Assembly (NCBI RefSeq): GCF_031010175.1
Contig: NZ_JAUAMB010000029.1
Coordinates: 1-63,346, forward strand
Source: Halomonas sp. SpR1
GTDB lineage: Bacteria > Pseudomonadota > Gammaproteobacteria > Pseudomonadales > Halomonadaceae
DNA: 63,346 nt
Direction of reading: 5' to 3'
The translations under genes were made by a program, and so were the position numbers. Numbering within the stretch: position 1 is the first letter of the stretch; the number at the start of each line of letters is the position of its first letter. The notes under the pieces were generated by a model that made no database searches, had not been told where the DNA came from, and was given only the letters and a program-made list of their open reading frames with translations. Positions 1 through 7,191 of the stretch are shown piece after piece.

Positions 1-60
1 TCCCGCTTCGGCTTCGCCCAGGAAGCCAATGATCTGTTCTTCACTGAAACGCTTCTTCAT
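1..60 (-). CDS. IS3-family transposase OrfA, N-terminus only (cut by window edge)
   Basis: Read on the minus strand, the ATG at 58-60 opens a frame starting MKKRFSEEQIIGFLGEAEAG. This is the typical start of the helix-turn-helix OrfA protein of IS3-family elements (IS407-like group), which binds the element's ends and works with the frameshifted OrfAB transposase. An AAGGAG ribosome-binding site lies just upstream. Only 20 codons are inside the window, so whether the element is intact cannot be seen. The element's terminus must lie between about 61 and 130, where it abuts a truncated TauE gene. Confidence 0.8.
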   Translation of the reverse strand, partial: MKKRFSEEQIIGFLGEAEAG

Positions 61-94
61 GTCCAATCTCCTTATGCATAGGATCGGACTCTAA

Positions 95-688
95 AGTGTA
101 GCGCTACTCAATAAGGGGGTGACGTCGCAGGCAGGGCACTTTGGGGAGACGGTGCGGCGTTTCTGGCCGATGTTTCTCGCCACCATTCCCGGCCTGCTGA
201 TCGGCCTCGCCGTACTGGATCTGATCGATAGCCTGGTCGCCGGCGCGATACTGGGCCTGGTGCTTATCGGCTACGGCGCTTTCACGCTGTTTCGCCCTGG
301 CCAACCGATGTCGGAGAGCCTGGGCCGCAAACTTGCCCCGGTTTCCGGCTTTCTCACCGGTGTGGTGAATGGCATGACAGGATCGCAAGTCATGCCGGTC
401 TTGCCGTTTCTGCTGGCGCTTCAACTCGATCCCAAACGGTTTATCCAGGCGATCAATATCTCCTTTAGCCTTTCGAGCCTGGTTATGGCCGTGGGCCTGG
501 CGAAGCTGGGACTCATGACGGTCGAATCGATTTGGATCTCGCTGCTAGGGCTGATACCCGTCTACGTCGGCACCAAGATCGGCGGTATCGTGCGCCAGCG
601 GATGGATGCCGATACCTTCCGCAAAGTGGTGTTGCTGATGCTGATCGCCTTCGGTGTCGTGCTAGTCAGCAAAACCGCCCTTGCATAG
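95..688 (+). pseudogene. TauE/SafE family sulfite exporter, 5'-truncated by the adjacent IS
   Basis: The frame encodes about 190 residues of a TauE/SafE (DUF81) permease with at least five hydrophobic segments and the second internal repeat (GFLTGVVNGMTGSQVMPVL). Family members are about 250 residues and begin with a membrane helix and a first glycine-rich repeat, which are missing here. The frame is open back to 95 and a GTG at 119 could serve as a start, but no good ribosome-binding site precedes it. An IS3-type transposase starts only about 60 bp to the left on the other strand, so loss of the 5' part by insertion is the simplest reading. The family exports sulfite, sulfonates or related anions; this copy is probably inactive. 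Confidence 0.75.
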
Positions 689-943
689 GGCGGGCAGCTC
701 CTTTCGTGGCGGCTGTGGGATCTGAAAGCGGCCGTGGCAGCATCATGGCCGCCGATTCCCGACAAGCTCCCACAGGCGAGCTCTCTCTGTAGCTTGTATC
801 CACGCTTGGGCGAGCAACGGGCATCATCGCCCCCTATGGCCACCATCCTGCCATTATCTCGCTGCAATCTGCCTGAGCTGAATTCGTAAGTGATGGAGCT
901 GGGCACCGGCTTTTTTTCTTTGCCTCAGATGAGGCAGTAATAG

Positions 944-1147
944 ATTCTGGCGAGTGGAAAGCTAAGTCCAGAGTGGCGAGCTAGACGGAATAGAATTGAT
1001 ACAGACACTCGTAAGTTGATGGTGGTGCTTCTCCGTGATCTTGGCTATGTTGATACGGTTCTAACCAAAGATGACTTTTTGAAACGATTCATCACTGATT
1101 GGCACACATACCAGCTGGTTCCTGTCACTGATGAAAAAAGGGCATAA
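944..1147 (+). pseudogene. Unrecognised short ORF or gene remnant
   Basis: An open frame of 67 codons runs from after a TAG at 941 to a TAA at 1145. The first ATG is at 1019 and would give only 42 residues (MVVLLRDLGYVDTVLTKDDF...), without a convincing ribosome-binding site. I do not recognise the protein. Its stop codon lies inside GCATAAC, the left end of an attC-like palindrome, which is how integron cassette genes usually end. It could be the 3' end of a decayed cassette gene. The 255 bp before it (689-943) show nothing I can name. Confidence 0.3.
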
Positions 1148-1208
1148 CCAAGCCATTTAATTCGCTCCTTTCGGTCGCAGGACGCTCCTTCCTCGCGCTG
1201 TTTATGGA
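1142..1208 (+). repeat. attC-like imperfect palindrome (weak)
   Basis: The ends GCATAAC and GTTTATGG can pair (CATAA with TTATG, then AGC with GCT), and the site follows the stop codon of the upstream ORF directly. The length of 67 bp fits integron attC sites, but the conserved core triplets are imperfect. On its own this is weak; it gains weight from the clearer sites near 3350, 6942 and 7053. Confidence 0.35.
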
Positions 1209-1241
1209 GGGCGTATGAGCCTAAAGAAAAAGGGGAACGAA

Positions 1242-1562
1242 ATGAATGGTAATGAAAACTTGGTGAGCAATGCTTATCAGATATTTGTGCAGGAAGCGCC
1301 GGAGCATGCTCAAGCATGGATGATAGCAGTCCAGAGCTTGGGCAATGCCTGTGCTTTAGACAAGAAAACAGAGAGCCTTGCTTACTTAGCCGTATTGTCT
1401 GTTAAAGGCCTTGATAGTGGTGTTCAATTTCATGTGAAGGTTGCGAAGGAGGCGGGCGCATCTAGAGAAGAAATAATCAGTGCAATACTCGTTGGCCTGC
1501 CAGCAGCAGGCAACATAGTTATACGCTCGCTGCCTGTCGCCCTTCAAGCCTATGACAGCTAG
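1242..1562 (+). CDS. Carboxymuconolactone decarboxylase / AhpD-like family protein
   Basis: The 106-residue protein is helical with the family signature FHVKVAKEAGASREEIISAI, matching the core helix-turn-helix of the CMD/AhpD fold. The CxxC-His pair of peroxidase-linked AhpD proteins is absent: cysteine occurs only once, in NACALDK. A redox role like AhpD is therefore unlikely and the substrate is unknown. I prefer the ATG at 1242 because an AGGGGAACGA ribosome-binding site precedes it; an in-frame ATG at 1215 would add nine lysine-rich residues. The gene stands alone in the accessory block and looks more AT-rich than the core genes. Confidence 0.75.
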   Translation: MNGNENLVSNAYQIFVQEAPEHAQAWMIAVQSLGNACALDKKTESLAYLAVLSVKGLDSGVQFHVKVAKEAGASREEIISAILVGLPAAGNIVIRSLPVALQAYDS

Positions 1563-1570
1563 AGCCCACT

Positions 1571-1735
1571 ATGAAAAAACCGAACGCAGAGTGGCATCGA
1601 AACCATAGGATGCCTAAAAACCCTACCTTAGAGGAAAGAATCGAGTGGCACTTGGAGCATTTTAAAAACTGTTCCTGTCGCCCCATTCCGCAAAACCTTG
1701 AGGAAGAAATGAAAAGAAGAGGAATGATCGTATAA
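1571..1735 (+). CDS. Conserved small protein of unknown function (54 aa)
   Basis: Starting 8 bp after the AhpD-like gene, this ORF encodes a 54-residue basic protein beginning MKKPNAEWHRNHRMPKN, with a central RIEWHLEHFKNCSCRPIP stretch and a C-terminal NLEEEMKRRG. I know this as a recurring small hypothetical protein in gammaproteobacteria, often in accessory or cassette-like contexts. The Cys-x-Cys and histidines could bind metal, but that is conjecture. Its stop lies in GTATAACG, followed 30 bp later by CGTTAT, a short palindrome like those after other genes here. Confidence 0.7.
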   Translation: MKKPNAEWHRNHRMPKNPTLEERIEWHLEHFKNCSCRPIPQNLEEEMKRRGMIV

Positions 1736-1852
1736 CGAGCAAAAGCAGTCGGGCGTATAAACGAGCCGTTATTTTGAGCGCTGAGGCTGTAGAAAAAAGC
1801 CACTGACGGCTAAGTTTGGCAGGTTCGAGAAAACATACTCGGAGTGATCAGC

Positions 1853-2040
1853 ATGCCGCGCTTCAAGCCCTATAACCACGATCAATACGCCATGGTGATA
1901 ATTGACTACCAAGACCCGCTTTAGCCAGGTGCCTTTCATGTAGCGGGCTATCTGATCGAGCACTGACAGTTCTCCATCCTGAGGGATGTGCTTACAGCGG
2001 AATAATGTCACGGTAGATTTCGCATAATCATGCATCACCT
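1853..2040 (+). pseudogene. IS1182-type transposase remnant with several stop codons
   Basis: An ATG at 1853 opens MPRFKPYNHDQYAMVIIDYQ, which closely resembles the N-terminus of IS1182-group transposases. A TAG interrupts the frame 24 codons in. Similarity appears to continue past the stop (PGAFHVAGYLIEH), followed by further stops. Only the first 60 or so codons can be traced before rlmF begins on the other strand. This is a decayed insertion sequence fragment. A minus-strand ORF covering 1769-2038 is its shadow. Confidence 0.55.
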
Positions 2041-2050
2041 CGGCAGCGGC

Positions 2051-2995
2051 TCAGATGAATGTCCAGGCCAATATCCGCGTGATCTTATTTCCCTGCTTCA
2101 TCTCTATTTCCCGTATATCAACTGCCCCGAGCTTGCGAATCAGCTTCTTGGCAGGCTTAACATTGTCAGCTTTTGAAACCAGGCTGCTAAACCAGCGGCA
2201 TTGAGTTGAATACGCTTGGCTTTCTCTTATTAGCTTTTTAAGAAACAGCTGTTCGCCCCCCTTACACCAAAGCTCGGCCCCCAGCCCGCCAAAATTCAGC
2301 GTAGGCGATTTGGTTTTTGCTTTTTGTTCACCGCGACTACGCGCAAGGTTATTGAGCTTAAGCTGACTACTTTTAAGGGCTTCATCGGGCGAGGCATGGA
2401 AGGGCGGGTTGCATACGCTGACGTCAAAGAACTCCCCAGCTTGAATGATCCCTTCAAATATGTGGTTCTTATCGTGTTGCGTGCGCAGTGTGAAGCGATC
2501 TTTGAGTGTGGGGTTGTGGTTAATAATCGTGGTGACGTTCTCAAGCGACTGAGTGTTAATGTCACTACCGACACACTGCCAGCCGTAAATCTGGCAGGCC
2601 AGTAGCGGGTAGATTCCATTGGCACCAGTCCCTATATCGAGCAGCTTGATGCTGGGCTGTTTATTTCCAAGCCCAAACTCCAATAAATCCGCCATGTGAT
2701 GAATATAGTCGGCCCTGCCTGGGATGGGAGGGCAAAGCGCGCCCTCTGGAATATCCCAATCGACAATGTTGTAGTATCGGTTTAATAACGCGGCGTTGAG
2801 CGTTATTACTGCCAGTTGATCTGCGAAATCGATGGAAAGTTCACCATGAGCGTTCGGTTTCACATGGGAGGCTAGCGCTGGGTGGCTTTTTACGAGAGCT
2901 GGGAAGTCATAGCCTTGGTTGTGAAGATTCTTTGGGTGCAGGCCTTTGCGAACAGGCTTGGCTCGGCTATTTTCACTTCTATGGTGGTTGTACAC
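2051..2995 (-). CDS. rlmF: 23S rRNA (adenine(1618)-N6)-methyltransferase RlmF
   Basis: The 314-residue protein has the full RlmF layout. A basic N-terminus with GLHPKNLHNQGYDF is followed by the SAM-binding motif LLDIGTGANGIYPLL near residue 120, the catalytic NPPFH motif near residue 197, and a C-terminal LNFGGLGAELWCKGGE segment. It methylates A1618 of 23S rRNA using S-adenosylmethionine. Length matches the family (about 300). It stands alone between remnants and looks AT-richer than the core genes, so it may have arrived with the accessory block; rlmF is patchily distributed. Confidence 0.93.
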   Translation of the reverse strand: MYNHHRSENSRAKPVRKGLHPKNLHNQGYDFPALVKSHPALASHVKPNAHGELSIDFADQLAVITLNAALLNRYYNIVDWDIPEGALCPPIPGRADYIHHMADLLEFGLGNKQPSIKLLDIGTGANGIYPLLACQIYGWQCVGSDINTQSLENVTTIINHNPTLKDRFTLRTQHDKNHIFEGIIQAGEFFDVSVCNPPFHASPDEALKSSQLKLNNLARSRGEQKAKTKSPTLNFGGLGAELWCKGGEQLFLKKLIRESQAYSTQCRWFSSLVSKADNVKPAKKLIRKLGAVDIREIEMKQGNKITRILAWTFI

Positions 2996-3115
2996 AGTAA
3001 TAGGCTCGAGGCTTGGCGTTGATGTCGAGGGGGCTTAGACCGTGATTATAACCTTAAATGGTTGTGTTGAGCTTACTCGGTAGTTAGAGGATGGCGAGAG
3101 GAACTCCCTGAGCAT

Positions 3116-3349
3116 ATGGTAAACCCAGAGATACCAGATGAAGCAAGGCAGGCACAGTCAGTCGTTGAAAATGTGTTTGGTGAGGCGGTCGTCGGCATTT
3201 ATCTCTTCGGCTCTTCTGTCGTTGGTGGTTTAAAGCGCGACAGCGATGTAGATATTTTGGCTGCAGCTTCTATCCCGCCTACTTTGATACAAAGGAAGAC
3301 CCCAGTTGCTCAATTGATGAGCGTATCCGGCGCGATTGGTAATTCATAA
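3116..3349 (+). pseudogene. AadA-like aminoglycoside nucleotidyltransferase, truncated after the active site
   Basis: The 77 codons contain the nucleotidyltransferase core YLFGSSVVGGLKRDSDVDIL, whose GSS and DSDVD residues form the metal and nucleotide site of ANT(3'')/ANT(9)-type enzymes. Those enzymes are about 260 residues long; here the frame ends at 3349 with an unrelated tail (after SIPPTLIQRKTP), so the substrate-binding C-terminal domain is missing. Resistance activity is very unlikely. An attC-like palindrome follows at the stop. aadA genes are classic integron cassettes, which fits the local pattern. Confidence 0.7.
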
Positions 3350-3437
3350 GCCTAATAGTATGCGGCCGATGTCAGCCAGACGCCCTTTGTCTGTGGCTTC
3401 GCCTCCATTACAAGGGCGCTAAACTCAGCGTTATGTG
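3350..3437 (+). repeat. attC-like recombination site
   Basis: The left core GCCTAAT starts directly after the broken AadA-like gene and the right core GCGTTATGT ends 24 bp before the VOC gene. Between them lie nested pairings: CGCCCTT with AAGGGCG and GGC-TTC-GCC. This is the architecture of integron attC sites: R'' and R' boxes, an imperfect stem, and a position between cassette genes. The left core deviates from RYYYAAC at the last base. Confidence 0.55.
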
Positions 3438-3460
3438 TACCAATTGGAACGGAGGCACCA

Positions 3461-3868
3461 ATGAAGTCCATTACGACATCGCTAATGTTTGTTGGAGAAC
3501 AAGCCGGGAAGGCCGAAGAGGCAATCAAGTTCTATACCTCACTGTTCCCTGGTTCAGAAATCATCGATATTCAGCGCTACCAAGCGGGTGAGAATGAGCC
3601 GGAGGGTTCTACCAAGATGGCACGCTTTACGATAAACGGTACTGAGTTTCTGGCGCTAGATAGCCACCTTGATCATCAATTTACTTTCACGCCATCGATG
3701 TCATTGTGTGTGGAGTGTGAATCTAAACGTGAAATTGAAAAGGCTTTTCATGGCCTGGCTGAGGGTGGCGCCGAGCTAATGCCTTTGAATAACTACGGTT
3801 TCAGTGAGCAGTTTGGATGGTTAAAGGATAAGTATGGCGTTTCTTGGCAGCTCAACCTGTCGAACTAA
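3461..3868 (+). CDS. VOC family (PhnB/YjdN-like) protein
   Basis: The 135-residue protein has the pattern of PhnB-like vicinal-oxygen-chelate proteins (also called the 3-demethylubiquinone-9 3-methyltransferase-like family). It has an N-terminal TTSLMFVGEQAGKAEEAIKFYTSLFPGSEI, a central MARFTINGTEFLALDS and the C-terminal FGWLKDKYGVSWQL. These small beta-alpha-beta proteins act as dimers in metal-dependent or binding roles; this member's substrate is unknown. The ATG at 3461 has GGAGG upstream. The gene lies directly after an attC-like site. Confidence 0.85.
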   Translation: MKSITTSLMFVGEQAGKAEEAIKFYTSLFPGSEIIDIQRYQAGENEPEGSTKMARFTINGTEFLALDSHLDHQFTFTPSMSLCVECESKREIEKAFHGLAEGGAELMPLNNYGFSEQFGWLKDKYGVSWQLNLSN

Positions 3869-4021
3869 GGCCTCGATGCATCAATACTTCACCAAGCGCA
3901 TCGTCATTAATTGCGCCGGTGTTGTCGATTTTGATCAGTGGCGAACGACTACTCTATGCAAAACGCATTATTCCGGTGCTGCAAGCCGGAGCAACGCTGA
4001 ATCCACGCGAGGAAGTCCGTC

Positions 4022-4768
4022 ATGAGCCAAATTGAATCACCGAGAGTAGTGTCCAAAGAGGAATGGTTTCAGGCACGCAAAGCCCACCTAAAGAACGAGA
4101 AGGCGCTCACCCGCATGCGCGATCTGGTCGCCTGTGAGCGGCGCGAGCTGCCATGGGTGAGGGTGGAGAAGGAATACATCTTCGACACACTGGAAGGGAA
4201 GAGGACGCTTGCTGAGCTATTCGGCACAAACAGTCAACTGGTCGTTCATCATTTTATGTTCGGCCCTGACTGGAGTGAAGGCTGCCCGAGCTGTTCGTTG
4301 GAGGCAGATCATGCCGAGGGCGCCATCGTCCATCTTGCCAATCACGATGTCAGTTACGTCCGAGTATCCCGCGCCCCGCTGGAGAAGCTGGAAACCTATC
4401 GTAGGCGCATGGACTGGACAGCCCGGTGGGTGTCTTCTCTTTGCAGCGATTTTAATTTCGACTTTCAGGTCTCTTTCGACCGGGAAGACCTGGAGGCTGT
4501 TCGGCTCTACTACAATTACCAAGCGATTGAGGATCCGAAATACTTCAGTGAAGAACTGCCCGGTCTTAGCGTTTTCTACAAGGATGAAAGCGGGGCAGTG
4601 TTCCACACCTACTCTAGCTACGCCCGTGGCAATGAGGAGGTCATTGGCGCCTTCGTTTATCTCGACATCACGCCGAAGGGCCGCAACGAGAAGGAAATCA
4701 TGGACTGGGTTCGGCGCCACGATGAGTACGATGCGAGTCCGGTAGAAGCGGTCTGTAACACCTGCTGA
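4022..4768 (+). CDS. DUF899 thioredoxin-like family protein
   Basis: The 248-residue protein matches the DUF899 family: an N-terminal VVSKEEWFQARKAHLKNEK, the strand-loop LVVHHFMFGPDWSEGCPSCS with a CxxC motif near residue 90, and a C-terminal GAFVYLDITPKGRNE. The fold is thioredoxin-like and the CPSC pair could be redox active, but no reaction is established for the family. AGGAAGTC before the ATG serves as ribosome-binding site. It is followed 58 bp later by a LysE-type exporter. Confidence 0.88.
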   Translation: MSQIESPRVVSKEEWFQARKAHLKNEKALTRMRDLVACERRELPWVRVEKEYIFDTLEGKRTLAELFGTNSQLVVHHFMFGPDWSEGCPSCSLEADHAEGAIVHLANHDVSYVRVSRAPLEKLETYRRRMDWTARWVSSLCSDFNFDFQVSFDREDLEAVRLYYNYQAIEDPKYFSEELPGLSVFYKDESGAVFHTYSSYARGNEEVIGAFVYLDITPKGRNEKEIMDWVRRHDEYDASPVEAVCNTC

Positions 4769-4826
4769 TTGCCGCTCGTCGCCGCTAGCTCCATACCAAG
4801 GGGTTGTAGTAATAGGAGGAAAGTGG

Positions 4827-5459
4827 ATGGGCATTGAGCTTATTGGCTTCATCGCAGTCGTATTGCTGGCATACCTTATTCCTGGTCCAGATTTTCTGCT
4901 AGTCAGTCGATATGCGGTACAGCATCGTCGACTTGGTTTAGCCGCTGCACTGGGTGCTCAAAGCGGGCTCTGTATACACATGTTGATGGCTGCTCTGGGC
5001 CTTTCGGCCATTGCGGCCCGCTCCGCTGAGCTGTTTATACTGATTCGTTGGGCAGGCGCGGCTTACTTGATCTGGATGGGGCTAGCAGTTCTGTACTGCA
5101 GACGTAGCCAGCACCTTAGTGCACAGGCAGACGCACGAGAAAACATCAAGATCACTAGCCGCAGCCGTGCTTTTGCCAATGGCTTTTTGTGCAATTTGCT
5201 CAACCCCAAGGCGATCATCTTTTTCCTTAGTGTCTTACCCCAGTTCATCGATCCGATGGTCGGTGCAGCTCGGCAAATTTTGATACTCGGTGTGCTTGAT
5301 GTACTGATTGGTGTCGCATGGTGGTGGGGCATCGTCTTACTTATGGAGCGTGTAGCGGGGGCATTACGCAGACCGCGCATTCGGCAGTGGTGGGATTGGG
5401 GTACTGGCAGTTTGATGATCGGTGCTGGCGCTCTCTTGGCGCGCAATAGTCCGAGTTAG
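4827..5459 (+). CDS. LysE/RhtB family amino acid exporter (first copy)
   Basis: A 210-residue inner membrane protein with about six hydrophobic helices and family hallmarks: AYLIPGPDFLLVSRYAVQHRR near the N-terminus (the PGPD turn), and the central GFLCNLLNPKAIIFFLSVLPQFID. These proteins export amino acids or related small molecules by the proton gradient. AGGAGG 8 bp upstream supports the ATG at 4827. The substrate cannot be read from sequence. A cupin remnant follows immediately. Confidence 0.9.
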   Translation: MGIELIGFIAVVLLAYLIPGPDFLLVSRYAVQHRRLGLAAALGAQSGLCIHMLMAALGLSAIAARSAELFILIRWAGAAYLIWMGLAVLYCRRSQHLSAQADARENIKITSRSRAFANGFLCNLLNPKAIIFFLSVLPQFIDPMVGAARQILILGVLDVLIGVAWWWGIVLLMERVAGALRRPRIRQWWDWGTGSLMIGAGALLARNSPS

Positions 5460-5469
5460 TAGTGTCTTA

Positions 5470-5649
5470 TCAGATCATTGGTGTGCTAGAAGGCACATAT
5501 TACTCTGCCTAGAAGGTGAGCTTCATACTGAGCAAGATGATGGTGGTTGCTTTGTCCTCACGCCTAGTTCGAACTATCAAGTCGCTGATAATATCGAATT
5601 CCATCGTTCTTCGACGGAGCAGGGAGCTAAGTTGTTCATCGTCGATTAG
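5470..5649 (+). pseudogene. DHCW-motif cupin protein, 3' remnant
   Basis: Sixty codons starting SDHWCARRHILLCLEGELH and ending TEQGAKLFIVD match the C-terminal half of the DHCW-motif cupin family (normally about 105-110 residues). The N-terminal half is absent: upstream of 5470 the same frame runs into the end of the LysE gene in another reading frame. No start codon or ribosome-binding site fits. The break apparently joined the tail of this gene to the end of the exporter gene. Probably not translated. Confidence 0.65.
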
Positions 5650-5686
5650 CATCACATAATCACTGTTATACATAGGGAGTAAACGC

Positions 5687-6310
5687 ATGGTCTTCAACTT
5701 ACCTGCTCCAGAACAGCACGACTCCAAGTCATTGGTTGGCAGTATTGCGGCTCGGCGCAGCGTAAGGGAGTACACGAATGCCCCGTTATCAATCGATGTT
5801 TTGTCTCAATTGCTTTGGTCGGCCCAGGGCGTAACAGGGCCGGATAAGAGAAGAGCAACGCCATCGGCTGGTGGGTTATATCCGCTGCACCTGAAAATTT
5901 TGGTGCAGCGGGTATCGGAACTGGAACCCGGTATCTATGAGTATCAGACTGATAGCCATTCGTTAAACCTAACGGGGAACCGTGTTTCGGAAGGGGCAGT
6001 GCAAGAGCTAGGGATTGGCGATCAACCATGGTTGAAAGAAGCGGCTCTCGTCATCGGGGTTACCGCGAAACTTGACGATGCGGTTCGGCACTTTGAATCT
6101 CAGCCACCCCAGGGAGAGCGTGGCGCTCGCTATGTCTATATGGAAACGGGGGCTCTAGCTCAAAATGTCCATCTTCAGAGTACTGCTCTCGAAGTTGGTT
6201 GTGTTCTAGTAGCAGGGTTCGATGATACAAGGGTGAAGGAAGCATTGAGATTGCCTCCAGACTTGGAACCTACTGCACTGCTGTGCATCGGGCAGCGACA
6301 TGCCCCATAG
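5687..6310 (+). CDS. SagB/ThcOx-type nitroreductase-family oxidoreductase
   Basis: The 207-residue protein has the FMN-dependent nitroreductase fold with SagB-type signatures: IAARRSVREYTNAPLSIDVLSQLLWSAQGV near the N-terminus, TPSAGGLYPLHL, and the C-terminal EVGCVLVAGFDDTRVKEAL. SagB enzymes oxidise azolines in peptide toxins, but many single-domain relatives work outside such systems. No YcaO cyclodehydratase or precursor peptide gene is adjacent, so a generic flavin oxidoreductase is the safer call. An AGGGAG ribosome-binding site precedes the ATG. The following exporter gene starts 14 bp downstream, suggesting co-transcription. Confidence 0.85.
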   Translation: MVFNLPAPEQHDSKSLVGSIAARRSVREYTNAPLSIDVLSQLLWSAQGVTGPDKRRATPSAGGLYPLHLKILVQRVSELEPGIYEYQTDSHSLNLTGNRVSEGAVQELGIGDQPWLKEAALVIGVTAKLDDAVRHFESQPPQGERGARYVYMETGALAQNVHLQSTALEVGCVLVAGFDDTRVKEALRLPPDLEPTALLCIGQRHAP

Positions 6311-6324
6311 AGGAGTCGTCTTTC

Positions 6325-6939
6325 ATGTTCTCTGCTGAATTCTTGCTTACCTCATTGGTTGTCGTACTTATCCCAGGTACAGGTGTTATCTTTACCGTTT
6401 CCATTGGCTTAATGCATGGGCGCCTGGCAAGTCTCTATGCTGCCATCGGTTGCACACTTGGTATTGTGCCCCACCTGCTGGCCACTGTTCTGGGCCTGGC
6501 GGCCATCATGCATACGAGCGCGATAGCATTTCAGGTGCTCAAGTATGCGGGTGTTGTGTATCTTCTTTACCTTGCCGTCGTTACTTGGCGTGATCGAAGC
6601 GCTTTCTCTGTTCATGAGGTGAGGCGAAAGGGCGATGCCGTTTCGCTTATGAGTAAGGCGTTCCTGCTGAATATCCTTAACCCCAAGCTGACCATTTTCT
6701 TCTTAGCCTTCTTGCCGCAGTTCGTTGCAACTGACACCCAGTCATCGTTAGGACAATTGCTCGGACTGAGCGCTATTTTCATGGCGATGACTTTTGTTGT
6801 CTTCATCATCTACGGGCAGCTTGCCCATGCATTTAGAGCAACTGTCATTGACTCACCAAAGGTTCAGAATTGGTTGCGCAGAAGCTTCGCGGCAGCATTC
6901 GCGGGTCTAGGCGTACAGCTCGCTTTGACTGAGCGGTAG
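6325..6939 (+). CDS. LysE/RhtB family exporter (second copy)
   Basis: A 204-residue, roughly six-helix membrane protein with the LysE family motifs VVLIPGTGVIFTVSIGLMHGR (PGPG/PGTG turn) and AFLLNILNPKLTIFFLAFLPQFV. The ATG at 6325 is chosen because GAGGAG lies 8-9 bp upstream; a longer in-frame start at 6283 would overlap the nitroreductase gene and lacks support. It is only distantly related to the exporter at 4827. The TAG stop at 6937 is followed within 3 bp by the best attC-like site of the window. Confidence 0.9.
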   Translation: MFSAEFLLTSLVVVLIPGTGVIFTVSIGLMHGRLASLYAAIGCTLGIVPHLLATVLGLAAIMHTSAIAFQVLKYAGVVYLLYLAVVTWRDRSAFSVHEVRRKGDAVSLMSKAFLLNILNPKLTIFFLAFLPQFVATDTQSSLGQLLGLSAIFMAMTFVVFIIYGQLAHAFRATVIDSPKVQNWLRRSFAAAFAGLGVQLALTER

Positions 6940-6941
6940 AT

Positions 6942-6999
6942 CCTAACAATTCATTTAAACCCACACCGCAAAGCGGTGCGGCTTAATTCAGCGCTATTA
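6942..6999 (+). repeat. attC-like site (best match to integron aadA-type attC)
   Basis: The sequence starts CCTAACAATTCATTTAAACC, continues through the stem CACCGC-AAA-GCGGTG and then GGCTTAATTCAG. This is nearly the textbook attC of integron aadA cassettes, with the R'' box CTAAC, an inner stem of perfect complementarity and the GGCTTAA box. The right core reads GCGCTATTA instead of GCGTTAGRY, so the site may be partly inactive. It begins 3 bp after the LysE-like gene's stop, as expected for a cassette. Confidence 0.75.
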
Positions 7000-7052
7000 A
7001 TGGAGGCCCTTAAGGTTGCTGCCAAGGGAGGCAAAGCAGCGACCGTCGTTCA

Positions 7053-7117
7053 GTGCTATCTAGCCGACTGGCGATTAGCTGCGCTTCGTCGCAGCGGCTT
7101 ACATAGGGCGTTAAAGC
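7053..7117 (+). repeat. attC-like site, second
   Basis: Contains TAGCCGACTGG, the stem GCTGCG-CTTCGT-CGCAGC, GGCTTACATA and the right core GGGCGTTAAAG, in the order and spacing of an attC. The left core is eroded (GTGCTATC in place of a YYYAAC box). Only about 50 bp separate it from the preceding site, so the DNA between would be a gene-less mini-cassette. Confidence 0.6.
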
Positions 7118-7191
7118 GTAAAAGCAAATACATGGCAGTCGCTACCCAACCGTGCCAAAATTCACGGATAAACGAACGAGAGGTTTCGCCC

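Noticed and set aside
1045..1317. Minus-strand ORF of 90 codons
   Set aside because: Overlaps the AhpD-like gene start and an attC-like palindrome; no ribosome-binding site, no recognisable protein.
1769..2038. Minus-strand ORF of 89 codons
   Set aside because: It is the shadow of the IS1182-type transposase remnant on the plus strand.
5687..6310. Thiazole/oxazole-modified peptide (RiPP) cluster
   Set aside because: Only a SagB-like oxidoreductase is present; no YcaO cyclodehydratase or short precursor peptide could be found around it.
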